Positions 8,577-17,426 of a stretch of DNA of 64,000 nucleotides are shown here, one piece after another. The notes beneath the pieces are model-generated. The model was not told the DNA's origin. It made no database searches and saw only the letters and a list, made by a program, of their open reading frames with translations. The stretch covers positions 4,258 through 68,257 of the forward strand of contig JAKISE010000005.1 in the NCBI GenBank assembly GCA_021648745.1. Reading direction: 5' to 3'. Each line of letters begins with the position of its first letter. The stretch's first letter is position 1. Source of the DNA: Cyclobacteriaceae bacterium. Its GTDB lineage: Bacteria; Bacteroidota; Bacteroidia; Cytophagales; Cyclobacteriaceae. The translations under genes and the position numbers were made by a program.

Positions 8577-8801
8577 GAACGGAATCAATGTGGCATATTG
8601 GTGAGTGCCAAATATTGAGCAAAGCCTGTACCGTACTTTAGTCGGTATGATTGAATGACATCATATTATGGTTTGTTATAGATTTTCCTTGCGGATTTAA
8701 GGTAATAGTTAAAACCTAAAAAAATGTATTGATTTTATAGCTATATAAATAAAAGGTGTATATTTACGTGTATATAATTGTTGTTTTACACATTTAAAAA
8801 A

Positions 8802-9221
8802 ATGAAAACATATAATTTATCATCTCCATATACCCATTTAGTACTCAATGAACCAGCCGTTGCTTATGCTACAGGTTCGTATTACAGTTTGTCTGCTCAA
8901 TCCATTTCTAAAACGTATATAAAAAAGCTGTTAAAACTTTCAGGTCTATCTGTTACAGAGTTAATTAATCTCCTTCCTATTTCGATAGATACCTACAAGC
9001 GTAAATCTATTTTTAATCCATCAGTTACAGAAAAAATATTGGAAATTGAGGAAGTCTATCGTAAAGGCATCGATGCTTTTGGTCAATCTTTTCACCCATG
9101 GATGAATACTGATAATATTGCCTTGGGTGGAGGCAAACCCAAAGTCCTTTTAAGCAATAGCTTTGGCATACGGCTATTGCTCGATGAAATTGGCAGGTTA
9201 GAATATGGTGTGCTAGCTTAG
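8802..9221 (+). CDS. Xre/MbcA/ParS-type antitoxin (RES partner)
   Basis: About 139 residues from ATG 8802 (MKTYNLSS). An upstream in-frame start at 8778 would add eight unconserved residues. The N-terminal half has a helical Xre-like segment (KTYIKKLLKLSGLSVTELINLLPISIDTYKRK). The C-terminal half is the MbcA/ParS/Xre toxin-binding domain: ILEIEEVYRKGIDAFGQ, then FHPWMNTDNIALGGGKP and GIRLLLDEIGRLEYGVLA. In this family the antitoxin blocks the RES toxin and binds its own promoter. Its stop codon overlaps the toxin start by one base (TAGTG), which means translational coupling. Confidence 0.9.
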   Translation: MKTYNLSSPYTHLVLNEPAVAYATGSYYSLSAQSISKTYIKKLLKLSGLSVTELINLLPISIDTYKRKSIFNPSVTEKILEIEEVYRKGIDAFGQSFHPWMNTDNIALGGGKPKVLLSNSFGIRLLLDEIGRLEYGVLA

Positions 9222-9691
9222 TGTTTGTCTACAGAATTAGCAAGAAGGTACATATTAACGATTTGTCGGGAATTGGTGCAGGGCTACATGGTGGGCGGTG
9301 GAACCCTAAGGGGGTAAACATGGTATATACATCGTCTAGTATAGCTTTGGCTAGCTTGGAGTATCTGGTGCATAATTATCACCTGCTTTCTACCACTCAT
9401 ATTTGTTTAGCAAAGATTAAACTTGCCAAAACAACTTCTATGATAGAATATCAATCAAAAAATTTACCTAAGAACTGGAATTTGCAGATGGAGCAGCAAT
9501 TTGCTACGCAGCGGATAGGGGAAAAAGTTTTTTTACAAGGGAATGAGTATATCTTAAAAGTTCCTTCATCCATTGTTCCTGGAGAGCACAATTTACTTCT
9601 CAACCCGCTTCATGTGCATCATGTTAAAACAAAAGTTATTGAGGTAATTGATCCTTTTGTTTTTGACCAGCGACTTCTTGAGTTAGGTTAG
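9221..9691 (+). CDS. RES domain toxin (NAD+-degrading family)
   Basis: The protein has 156 residues and starts at GTG 9221, overlapping the antitoxin stop by one base. The RES motif region is clear: VYRISKKVHINDLSGIGAGLHGGRWNPKG (conserved Arg, GGRWN), followed by VYTSSSIALASLEYLVHN with the conserved glutamate. Later come the LP..W segment and GEHNLLLNPLHVHH. Characterised RES toxins (such as MbcT) deplete cellular NAD+ by phosphorolysis or hydrolysis. With the adjacent Xre partner this is a complete type II system. I see no frameshift or missing key residue. Confidence 0.92.
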   Translation: MFVYRISKKVHINDLSGIGAGLHGGRWNPKGVNMVYTSSSIALASLEYLVHNYHLLSTTHICLAKIKLAKTTSMIEYQSKNLPKNWNLQMEQQFATQRIGEKVFLQGNEYILKVPSSIVPGEHNLLLNPLHVHHVKTKVIEVIDPFVFDQRLLELG

Positions 9692-9706
9692 TCTATTTTT
9701 GTTATT

Positions 9707-11845
9707 ATGCTAGTTAATATTTTTGCAAAGTTTGAGGTGGACGTTAAGCATTTGTTCTTTTTAATGCTGGCAAGCTATTTATTTTTTAGTTGTACTAATA
9801 AAGAACAACCTAATAGCTACAACTCTTCTATTTATGCTAAAAACGAATATGTAGGCGAAGCATCTTGTATTCAATGCCATCAAGCTGAGTATAACGATTG
9901 GAAAGGCTCGCATCACGACTGGGCTATGAAATTACCCAATGATACCACAGTGTTAGGCGATTTTAATAATGTTTCTTTTGATGCAGATGGAGAGATATAT
10001 CTATTCTATAAAAAGGATTCAACTTATTTTGTAAAAACAGGTAGAGAAGGTCAGAAAAAAGAACACAAAATAGCCTACACTTTTGGAGTTGCCCCTTTAC
10101 AGCAATACTTAATTAAATTTCCCAATGGTAAATACCAAATATTACGAGCTACCTGGGATACTGAAAAAAAGCAGTGGTTTAATCAATATAAAGGGCAACA
10201 AATTCCGAATAAGGACTGGTTGCATTGGACACAAGGAGCCCAACGATGGAACACTATGTGTGCCGAATGCCACTCTACTAACTTAAAAAAGAACTATAAC
10301 TTAGCCAAAGATGAGTTTACCACTACTTATGATAATATTACTGTTAGTTGCGAGGCTTGTCACGGCCCGGCCGGGGCACATCTAAACTGGGCATCAAAAG
10401 AAAACCCTACTGGAGATCCAATGGTTCAAGTTGTTGGAAGAACTCAGAAATCTCAACTTAATCAATGTGCAGGTTGCCATGCAAGGCGGGTTAAGCTTAC
10501 TGAGGTAATGAAGCCTGATGTTTCCTTCGAAGATCAATTTATGCTTCAGACAATCAACTCAGAATACTACCACCCTGATGGACAAATTAAAGAAGAAGAT
10601 TATGTGTTTGGCTCTTTTGTGCAGAGCAAAATGTATGCGCAAGGGGTTAAATGTGCCGATTGTCATAATGTGCATTCAAATAAGCTGAAGCTGGAAGGAA
10701 ACAACCTTTGTATGCAATGCCACGAGCCCAATTATAATTCAGAGGCGCACCATTTTCATAAAGGAGAAAATGAATCCACCCAATGTGTAAGCTGCCATAT
10801 GACGGGTGCTGTTTTTATGGGCAATGATTTTCGCAGAGATCATAGCTTTAGAGTGCCACGCCCAGACCAGAGTGTTGAATATAATACACCCAATGCTTGT
10901 ACAGGCTGCCATAAAGATAAATCAGATACATGGGCATCTGATTGGGTTGTAAAATGGTATGGCACGGGACGATCCGATCATTTTTCCAATCATTTATTAA
11001 AAGCGGCTCGACCTCCCTATGATGAGCAGATAAAACAAGAAGTGCTACAATTTATTAATAACCTAAACTACCCTGCTATTGCCAGAGCCACCGCCCTAGA
11101 ATATTACCCTTTATATGATACGCAAGAAGAGTTTGATATGCTGTTGAAGGCTCTTAAGGATAGTTCAGCCCTTGTGAGGTATAATGCACTCGCTAAATTT
11201 CAACGATACCCATTAGACCAAAAAGCAGGTTTTGCTTTGGAATATATGAGCGACAGCACCCGACTTGTTCGAATTGGTTCTGCCCAGTTAATTGCAGAAA
11301 TGGACTTATCGCAACTCGACCCAACTCAGCGAGAAAAGGCGCAAGCAGCTAGAAATGAATTAATAGAGATGATGCAAGCCAGTGCTGATTTTCCTTTAGG
11401 CAGGTTGCAATTAGGCGATTATTATTATAAGCAAAAAAATACACAAAGGGCTATTGTTGAGTATAAAATGGCCTTAAAAATGGACTCTTTATTAACGCCT
11501 GTTTATACCAATTTGGCCACAGCTTATAGCATTGTTGGTAAAAATAAAAAGGCACTGCAAGCCTTAAATACATTAATAAACCTTGAACCAACCTATGCGA
11601 GAGCTTTCTACTTAAGGGGGCTTCTATACTACGAAGTAGGAAAACCCGAGTTAGCCATTAATGATTTGAGTACATCCATTAAACTTGATAATTCTAACTT
11701 TCGAGCTTATTATAATCTAGCTAATCTATATTTTTCTTCAGGGCAGAACAAGGATGCAAAAAATGTGATGATGCAAGGATTACTACTTCAACCTCAATCT
11801 CAGAAAGGGATTGAATTGCTAAGACTCATTCAATCTAAAAATTAA
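9707..11845 (+). CDS. Eight-haem cytochrome c / HEAT / TPR lipoprotein
   Basis: The 712-residue protein has eight CxxCH haem sites, starting at C54, C184, C214, C253, C315, C334, C359 and C397. The N-terminus has a hydrophobic stretch and a lipobox-like Cys29 (ASYLFFSC), so it is probably a lipoprotein. After the haem domain, residues about 440-545 look HEAT-like (YPAIARATALEYYP, LVRYNALAKFQRYP, LVRIGSAQLIAEM). Residues about 560-705 form TPRs ending near LRLIQSKN. The haem part resembles cytochrome c554-type multihaem proteins. It probably transfers electrons outside the cytoplasm, and the TPRs suggest a protein partner. The acceptor is unknown. It follows the RES toxin by 15 nt. Confidence 0.88.
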   Translation: MLVNIFAKFEVDVKHLFFLMLASYLFFSCTNKEQPNSYNSSIYAKNEYVGEASCIQCHQAEYNDWKGSHHDWAMKLPNDTTVLGDFNNVSFDADGEIYLFYKKDSTYFVKTGREGQKKEHKIAYTFGVAPLQQYLIKFPNGKYQILRATWDTEKKQWFNQYKGQQIPNKDWLHWTQGAQRWNTMCAECHSTNLKKNYNLAKDEFTTTYDNITVSCEACHGPAGAHLNWASKENPTGDPMVQVVGRTQKSQLNQCAGCHARRVKLTEVMKPDVSFEDQFMLQTINSEYYHPDGQIKEEDYVFGSFVQSKMYAQGVKCADCHNVHSNKLKLEGNNLCMQCHEPNYNSEAHHFHKGENESTQCVSCHMTGAVFMGNDFRRDHSFRVPRPDQSVEYNTPNACTGCHKDKSDTWASDWVVKWYGTGRSDHFSNHLLKAARPPYDEQIKQEVLQFINNLNYPAIARATALEYYPLYDTQEEFDMLLKALKDSSALVRYNALAKFQRYPLDQKAGFALEYMSDSTRLVRIGSAQLIAEMDLSQLDPTQREKAQAARNELIEMMQASADFPLGRLQLGDYYYKQKNTQRAIVEYKMALKMDSLLTPVYTNLATAYSIVGKNKKALQALNTLINLEPTYARAFYLRGLLYYEVGKPELAINDLSTSIKLDNSNFRAYYNLANLYFSSGQNKDAKNVMMQGLLLQPQSQKGIELLRLIQSKN

Positions 11846-11956
11846 ACATTCTTCTAATTTATTGACACTCAGGCAATGTTAAAAAGTTGTGGATAAGAAT
11901 TTGATTTTTGTGAATAAGTAATTCTAAAATTTGCAACTCGCAGTAAACGAAAATCT

Positions 11957-11964
11957 TATTTTTG
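11957..11964 (+). promoter_or_regulatory. Candidate -7 element for dnaB
   Basis: TATTTTTG matches the Bacteroidetes -7 consensus TAnnTTTG exactly, 40 nt before the dnaB ATG. The nearest upstream TTTG (11930-11933) is 23 nt away, slightly wider than the usual 19-21. Confidence 0.4.
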
Positions 11965-12003
11965 GTCGTTGATTCTATAAAGCAACCTAACCTGATAAAC
12001 TTA

Positions 12004-13554
12004 ATGGATAAAAGTAGTACGCCTCTTCGTTTGGGTTATAAGTCCGATAATTTACAATCGCAAATTGGAGAAAGTTTAGGTAAGGTTCCGCCCCAAGCAC
12101 TAGAACTGGAAGAAGCCGTTTTAGGAGCTTTAATGCTCGAAAAAGATGCCTTATCCGCCATTGCAGATATTCTTAAACCAGAAGCCTTTTATAAAGATGG
12201 GCATAGAGTAATTTATGAAGCTATTCTGTTTTTGTTCAACGATTCTCAACCAGTAGATTTACTAACTGTTACGGCTCAGTTACGAAAAGATGGCACCTTA
12301 GAAGTAGCAGGTGGCGCTTATGCAGTTACAGCACTTACAACCAAAGTAAACTCAGCTGCTAATGTAGAATATCATTGTCGTATTATCATTGAAATGGCCA
12401 TTAAGCGGGAGCTTATTCGAGTGTCTGGTGAAATGCAAACGAAGGCCTTTGAAGAAACAACAGATGTATTTGATTTACTAGATCAAACCGAAAGCGCTCT
12501 GTTCGATATTTCTGAGCAGAATATTCGTAAGAATTACGCGGATATGAAATCCATTATGTCTGAAGCCTTAACGGAATTAGAGGCACGCCAAAAACATAAA
12601 GATGGTTTAACAGGAGTGCCTTCTGGGTTTTCTGCTTTGGATAGAGTAACCTCCGGTTGGCAAAAATCTGATTTGGTAATTATAGCTGCTCGTCCCGGTA
12701 TGGGTAAAACGGCTTTTGTGGTTTCTGCTATGCGTAATGCAGCAGTTGATTTTGGTAAGCCGGTTGCTATATTTTCGCTAGAAATGTCATCAGTACAATT
12801 GGTAAATCGTTTGATAAGTGCCGAATCGGAGCTAGAAGGTGAAAAGATTAAAAAAGGTTCGTTAGCAGATTATGAGTGGCAGCAATTATTGCATAAAACC
12901 GAAAAATTAAGTAAGGCACCTATTTATATAGATGACACCCCAGCACTAACCATTTTGGAGTTAAGAGCCAAGTGTAGGCGGCTGAAAGCTCAGAACAATA
13001 TTGAGTTAATTATTGTTGATTATTTGCAGCTTATGAGTGCTGATGCACGTGGAGGAGGAGGTAACCGTGAACAGGAAATTGGTATGATTTCGCGTGCTCT
13101 AAAAGGCATCGCTAAAGAATTGTCTGTTCCAGTAATTGCACTTTCGCAATTAAGTAGGGCGGTTGAAACTAGGGGAGGAGATAAACGACCTCAACTTTCA
13201 GATTTGAGGGAATCGGGTTCTATAGAGCAGGATGCTGATATTGTAATGTTCTTGTATCGCCCCGAATATTATGGCTTAACAGAAGATTCGGAAGGAATGC
13301 CTACTACAGGGATGGGCGAAGTAATTATTGCCAAGCATAGAAATGGATCTTTGGAGAATGTGAAGCTTAAATTCATTGGCAAGTTTACCAAATTTGCTGA
13401 TTTGGACTTTTCCGATGACGCTGGCTTTAATGCTGGTTCGTTTCCATCCGATGCAGGTGCTGGTTTTACCAATACTGTTACCTTGCAAAGTGGACTAAAC
13501 ACAGCTCAGGAAGATACTGGTTCTCCTAACGATGATGGGCCTGCTCCATTTTAG
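12004..13554 (+). CDS. dnaB: Replicative DNA helicase DnaB
   Basis: About 516 residues from ATG 12004. An upstream TTG at 11962 overlaps the candidate -7 element, so I reject it. The N-terminal domain starts at VPPQALELEEAVLGALML, the classical DnaB opening. The RecA-like motor has Walker A ARPGMGKT (residues 229-236), Walker B ELIIVDYLQLM, and the DnaB-specific blocks ALSQLSRAVETRGGDKRPQLSDLRESGSIEQDAD and IIAKHRNG. It unwinds DNA at the replication fork as a hexamer. The C-terminal tail (about 50 residues, Gly/Ala/Asp rich) is not conserved. No intein is present. Confidence 0.97.
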   Translation: MDKSSTPLRLGYKSDNLQSQIGESLGKVPPQALELEEAVLGALMLEKDALSAIADILKPEAFYKDGHRVIYEAILFLFNDSQPVDLLTVTAQLRKDGTLEVAGGAYAVTALTTKVNSAANVEYHCRIIIEMAIKRELIRVSGEMQTKAFEETTDVFDLLDQTESALFDISEQNIRKNYADMKSIMSEALTELEARQKHKDGLTGVPSGFSALDRVTSGWQKSDLVIIAARPGMGKTAFVVSAMRNAAVDFGKPVAIFSLEMSSVQLVNRLISAESELEGEKIKKGSLADYEWQQLLHKTEKLSKAPIYIDDTPALTILELRAKCRRLKAQNNIELIIVDYLQLMSADARGGGGNREQEIGMISRALKGIAKELSVPVIALSQLSRAVETRGGDKRPQLSDLRESGSIEQDADIVMFLYRPEYYGLTEDSEGMPTTGMGEVIIAKHRNGSLENVKLKFIGKFTKFADLDFSDDAGFNAGSFPSDAGAGFTNTVTLQSGLNTAQEDTGSPNDDGPAPF

Positions 13555-13624
13555 AGTTAGTTATTGGTTAAGAGTTATCAGTAAATTGCAATTCCAGTAA
13601 CTATTAACTGATTCCCAACAACAC

Positions 13625-14617
13625 ATGAAAGCACTTGTTATACAATCTGATTTATCGTTTAAAATTGAGGAAAAGGAAATCCCTACAGCTCAAGAAGGCG
13701 AAGCATTAATAAAAATCACGGCTGCTAGTTTAAACAGGCGTGATCAATGGATTAGAGAAGGAAAATACCCGAACATTGTGCCTGGAGTTACTTTGGGTTC
13801 TGATGGTGTAGGAGAAGTGGTGGAGGTAGGAGGTCAAGCGGAATCTTCTTGGATTGGCAAAAAAGTACTTATTAACCCAAATAATAATTGGGGAGATGAT
13901 GATGAAGCCCAGCAAGACGACTATCATGTACTTGGTCTTCCAAAAGACGGTGCACTTGCTGAATATGTGGTGGCTAACCTAGATCGTTTAGTTGAAAAGC
14001 CAAAGCATCTTACGGACCCAGAAGCAGGAGCTATTCCATTGTCAGCGCTAACCGCTTACAGAGCTTGCTTTACAAAAGGGGGCGTTGAAAAAGGAACCAA
14101 AGTGCTTATTTCCGGTTTTGGTGGAGGCGTGGCTCAAATGGCAGCTTTATTTTCCATAACAATTGGGGCAGATACTTTTGTAACTTCGAGCAATAAAGAC
14201 AATATTAAATTAGCCAAAGAAAAAGGAGCTATAGAGGGGTTTGATTACACCGAAAAAGACTGGCACAGGAATGTAAAAAGAAGGCACGGTGGCTTTGATG
14301 TAATTATTGATAGTGCAGGAGGCAATCAGTTTGGGCAATTGATTAAACTCCTTAACCCTAAAGGGAGGTTGGTATTTTACGGTGCAACAAATGGATTGCC
14401 AGCTACCATTGATTTATACACTATGTTTTGGCGCCAGCTTTCAGTTGTAGGTACTACCATGGGCAGCGATAGAGAATTTGAGCGAATGGTTGAGTTTGTA
14501 AAATCATTCCAGATCATTCCTATTATTGGCAGCGTGCGCCCCTTTGATGAAGTAATTGCCGCCTTAGATGATATGAAAAAAGGCGGCATAATGGGAAAAT
14601 CGGTTCTTATATTTTAA
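13625..14617 (+). CDS. Zinc-type alcohol dehydrogenase-like / quinone oxidoreductase (MDR family)
   Basis: This 330-residue medium-chain dehydrogenase/reductase has a GroES-like N-terminal domain (ALIKITAASLNRRDQWIREGKYP, then GSDGVGEVVEVG at residues 59-70). A Rossmann domain follows, with the NAD(P)-binding glycine motif GFGGGVAQ at 164-171. The four-cysteine structural zinc lobe of classical alcohol dehydrogenases is absent, so it is closer to the quinone-reductase branch. The substrate cannot be predicted. The gene stands alone, 70 nt after dnaB. Confidence 0.88.
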   Translation: MKALVIQSDLSFKIEEKEIPTAQEGEALIKITAASLNRRDQWIREGKYPNIVPGVTLGSDGVGEVVEVGGQAESSWIGKKVLINPNNNWGDDDEAQQDDYHVLGLPKDGALAEYVVANLDRLVEKPKHLTDPEAGAIPLSALTAYRACFTKGGVEKGTKVLISGFGGGVAQMAALFSITIGADTFVTSSNKDNIKLAKEKGAIEGFDYTEKDWHRNVKRRHGGFDVIIDSAGGNQFGQLIKLLNPKGRLVFYGATNGLPATIDLYTMFWRQLSVVGTTMGSDREFERMVEFVKSFQIIPIIGSVRPFDEVIAALDDMKKGGIMGKSVLIF

Positions 14618-14682
14618 GCCTGATTTAATGCTATTGATATAAAATGATTCGAAGTTTGTAACTTTATAGTAAAGTTTAATTA

Positions 14683-14922
14683 ATGAAAGCAATTGAAATT
14701 GAATCAAAGACTGATGCTGGAGGCAATTTAAAGATTGACTATAAATTAGCTATTCCAGATAGAAAGGTACGAGTATTGATTTTGGTGGATGATGTTCAAT
14801 ATGAAAATCAAGAAGAAGATCAGTGGATGAAATCAATCTCTAAAAATCCAGCGTTTGAATTTTTAGACAACCCAGCTGAAGATATTTATTCAAAAAAAGA
14901 TGGAAAACCTGTTAATGATTAA
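14683..14922 (+). CDS. Small antitoxin-like protein upstream of PemK/MazF toxin
   Basis: The protein has 79 residues (MKAIEIESKTDAGGNLKIDY) and an acidic C-terminal half (YENQEEDQWMKSISKNPAFEFLDNPAEDIY). The last eight bases overlap the start of the PemK-like gene. The arrangement, size and C-terminal FxFLxxPxEDIYxxxDG pattern are typical of short antitoxins paired with PemK/MazF or RelE toxins in Bacteroidota and cyanobacteria. I do not see a recognisable AbrB or RHH DNA-binding fold, although the N-terminal 35 residues could form a small beta domain. Antitoxin function is inferred from position. Confidence 0.7.
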   Translation: MKAIEIESKTDAGGNLKIDYKLAIPDRKVRVLILVDDVQYENQEEDQWMKSISKNPAFEFLDNPAEDIYSKKDGKPVND

Positions 14923-15259
14923 GTATTCCATTGTATTAGTCCCGTTCCCATTTGATGATTTTTCAAGCTCTAAAGTTAGGCCAGCTTTATGTTTAACTTC
15001 AGAAATCGGTTCTTATAGTCATATCATAATTGCATTCATATCTAGTAGAGTACCAAACACATTATCAGAATATGATATCATTATCAGAAAAGGATCTACT
15101 CAATGGGAAGGTTCTGGTTTAATTGTTGACTCAGTAATTCGACTGCATAAAATGGTAACAATTCCTAAATCGGCTATTCAAAGAGAATTAGGAGAAATTA
15201 ACAGCTTGGTTAAGGAGGACATAGTTTCTAAGTTGAAGAAACTTTTTGAACATCCATAA
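14915..15259 (+). CDS. PemK/MazF-type toxin (predicted endoribonuclease)
   Basis: About 114 residues from ATG 14915 (MIKYSIVLVPFPFDD). The hallmark VLVPFPFDDFSSSKVRPALCL matches the MazF/PemK opening, with the conserved Arg-Pro. It is followed by IIIAFISSRVP (beta strand), GSGLIVDSVIRLHKMVTI and a C-terminal helix. Family members cut mRNA at specific short sequences. The gene overlaps its putative antitoxin by 8 nt. It ends 14 nt before the VWA gene, so the pair sits inside a run of plus-strand genes. Confidence 0.85.
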   Translation: MIKYSIVLVPFPFDDFSSSKVRPALCLTSEIGSYSHIIIAFISSRVPNTLSEYDIIIRKGSTQWEGSGLIVDSVIRLHKMVTIPKSAIQRELGEINSLVKEDIVSKLKKLFEHP

Positions 15260-15273
15260 CAGTTATTAAATAA

Positions 15274-17334
15274 ATGACCAATCTCTCTCTCTCATATTCT
15301 TTCTGGTGGGTATTTCTCTGTATAATAATAGGAGGGGTTTATGCGTGGGTTCAATACGCAAAACAGGCTCCTTGGTCAATTCAGTTAAATTATGGATTAG
15401 CAGGTTTACGGTGGCTACTAATTTCTTTGCTTTCTTTTTTACTGATGGAACCATACTTGAACACTATTAAGAATCAATTTCAAAAACCTTTATTTATTGT
15501 GGCTATTGATAACTCAACATCAATTGTTTCGAGTAATTCAAGTCTGCAAAGTGAGGTAATAAAAGCACTGAATCAAATAGAGGGAAAATTGACAAGCCAA
15601 GGCTATGATGTTTCAGTAGTTGGTCTTAAGGGCAATCCAATTGCGAAAGTTGATTCTTTGAAATTTGATCAAAACGCTACTGATTTATCTAGGCAGTTGA
15701 ATAATATTAAAAGAGATTATGATAATTATAACGTGGGAGGAATGGTGCTCCTCTCAGATGGAATCTTTAATCAAGGTTACTCACCTTTAGCTATTTCAAC
15801 AAAGTACCCTATTTATACCATTGGCATTGGAGATACTTCTAAGATTAAGGATTTAGCCATTATTAAAGTGGCTCATAATGCTACCGTATTTGAAGGCAAT
15901 AGCTTGATGTTGGAAATTCACTCCTTAAACACTGGCTATGAACATATAAGCACTGAATTAAAAATTAGGAGTAAGGGTAAATTGGTTTCGAGCAAAAAGG
16001 TTGATTTTAACCTTAATCAATTATTAAATAAAACAATTATTTCCGTTCCTATTGCAGGTAGTGGTAAGCAATCATTACGTATTGAGTTAACTCCTGTTGA
16101 TGGTGAATTTACCCAATTAAATAATACCAAAACCATATATTTCGATGTGATCGATGCGCAAAAGAGGATTTTGATTGTGGCATCTTCTCCGCACCCTGAC
16201 ATAAAGGCCATAAAATCCTCTATTGAAAGGAATGAATATTATAATGTAGAATTGGTCTATGGTTTACCAAAGACTTTGGATTATGATTTAATAATCGCCC
16301 ACCAATACCCAGGCTCTCAAACTAGCAATCAAGATAAGCAGAGCTTTATTAATTCAGATGTTCCAAAATGGATGATTATTGGGCAGGGTAGTAATACCAG
16401 GTTTTTACAAGCCAATTTGCCTTTTCCCATTTCTGGTTCAGGATTTAGCAAATCAGATCTTGTAAAACCAATAGTAAATACCAGTTTTGATTATTTTAAA
16501 GTAAGTGATGGCTTTGTGAGCTGGGCTTCTGATTTACCCCCTATTACAACTCCATACGGGATAAGTTCTAATGACCCTCTTTCAACAGTACTTCTCTACC
16601 AGCAAATTGGCAGTGTGGCCACTCAAAATCCGCTCTTGTTTTTTTCTAAACATAAAGAATCGAGTTTGGGAGTTTTACTAGGCACCAATAGCTGGAAATG
16701 GAAGTTAGATGAGTACCGATTGAGTCAATCTCATCAATATTTTAATGAACTAATTTCAAAAACAGTTCAATACTTAAGTGCCGATACCCGTAAGAAGCGA
16801 TTTTACGTAGCCCCTCAAAAAGTGGTGTACGAAAAAGGGGAGATTGTTCTTTTTGAAACGCAAGAGTATAATGCATTATTTGAGCAAATTACTGGCAATA
16901 AGGTTGACTTGGAGGTTAAGGGGGAAGGTGGAGAGGCAAAAACGTTCTCGTACGTTCCTCTTAGTCTAAATTCGGTGTATAAAGTAAGAAATCTAGAGGA
17001 AGGTGTTTATAGCTTTACGGCTCGAACAAAAATTGAAGAGAAAGTATACCTTTCAAAAGGTCAGTTTATTATTAAATCTTTGGACTTAGAACACCTAAAC
17101 CCAAAGGCAGATTTTGATTTGCTCCATAAAATAGCTGTTAAATCAAAGGGAGAGTTCTATGCATTTGCGAACATCAATGACTTTAATAACAAGATAGAAG
17201 AACTCGAGCCTGTTTCAACCATTCACTCTACTCAAAAAGAGGAGCCCTTGCTTAACCTAAAATGGATTTTCGGGCTACTTATAGTCATAGCCTCAACAGA
17301 ATGGTTCTTGCGTAAATTTTACGGAGGTTATTAA
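15274..17334 (+). CDS. Membrane-anchored VWA domain protein
   Basis: The 686-residue protein has two N-terminal membrane helices (about 8-28 and 41-60) and one at the C-terminus (LKWIFGLLIVIASTEWFLRK, about 660-680). Between the N-terminal helices and residue about 250 is a von Willebrand A domain with a DxSxS metal site at D79-S81-S83 (AIDNSTSIV). A ThuA/glutamine-amidotransferase-like region follows (ILIVASSPHPDIKAIKSSIE), then a beta-rich part. The architecture fits conserved Bacteroidetes proteins related to BatA-type VWA proteins, but no bat operon or MoxR ATPase lies beside it here. The function is not known. Confidence 0.8.
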   Translation: MTNLSLSYSFWWVFLCIIIGGVYAWVQYAKQAPWSIQLNYGLAGLRWLLISLLSFLLMEPYLNTIKNQFQKPLFIVAIDNSTSIVSSNSSLQSEVIKALNQIEGKLTSQGYDVSVVGLKGNPIAKVDSLKFDQNATDLSRQLNNIKRDYDNYNVGGMVLLSDGIFNQGYSPLAISTKYPIYTIGIGDTSKIKDLAIIKVAHNATVFEGNSLMLEIHSLNTGYEHISTELKIRSKGKLVSSKKVDFNLNQLLNKTIISVPIAGSGKQSLRIELTPVDGEFTQLNNTKTIYFDVIDAQKRILIVASSPHPDIKAIKSSIERNEYYNVELVYGLPKTLDYDLIIAHQYPGSQTSNQDKQSFINSDVPKWMIIGQGSNTRFLQANLPFPISGSGFSKSDLVKPIVNTSFDYFKVSDGFVSWASDLPPITTPYGISSNDPLSTVLLYQQIGSVATQNPLLFFSKHKESSLGVLLGTNSWKWKLDEYRLSQSHQYFNELISKTVQYLSADTRKKRFYVAPQKVVYEKGEIVLFETQEYNALFEQITGNKVDLEVKGEGGEAKTFSYVPLSLNSVYKVRNLEEGVYSFTARTKIEEKVYLSKGQFIIKSLDLEHLNPKADFDLLHKIAVKSKGEFYAFANINDFNNKIEELEPVSTIHSTQKEEPLLNLKWIFGLLIVIASTEWFLRKFYGGY

Positions 17335-17426
17335 TTTGATAAAGCCATGCTGGATTTATTTCAACATATTTTATGAAGATACTGAAACAAGTTCGGGGTG
17401 ACCTAAGAATTTTTATATTAAGTGAA

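Larger units (their letters stand above)
8190..8801. other. 612-bp non-coding region with several inverted repeats
   Basis: No convincing gene is seen between the D15 protein and the Xre antitoxin. The stretch holds a 136-bp MITE-like element (8194-8329), a REP-like hairpin (8374-8431), a partial copy of the same REP motif (about 8455-8471) and a small hairpin (8560-8576). The concentration of repeats beside a toxin-antitoxin pair suggests a tolerant insertion zone. Confidence 0.6.

Noticed and set aside
9694..9701. TATTTTTG match just upstream of the cytochrome gene
   Set aside because: Only 5 nt before the ATG, it would place transcription inside the coding sequence; AT-rich DNA gives such matches by chance.
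11962..12003. TTG start for dnaB, 14 residues upstream
   Set aside because: The TTG overlaps the -7-like TATTTTTG (11957-11964), so it would be at or before the transcript start; ATG 12004 is preferred.
8190..15259. Defence island or integrated mobile element around the two toxin-antitoxin pairs
   Set aside because: No integrase, phage or restriction genes, and core genes (dnaB) lie between the pairs.
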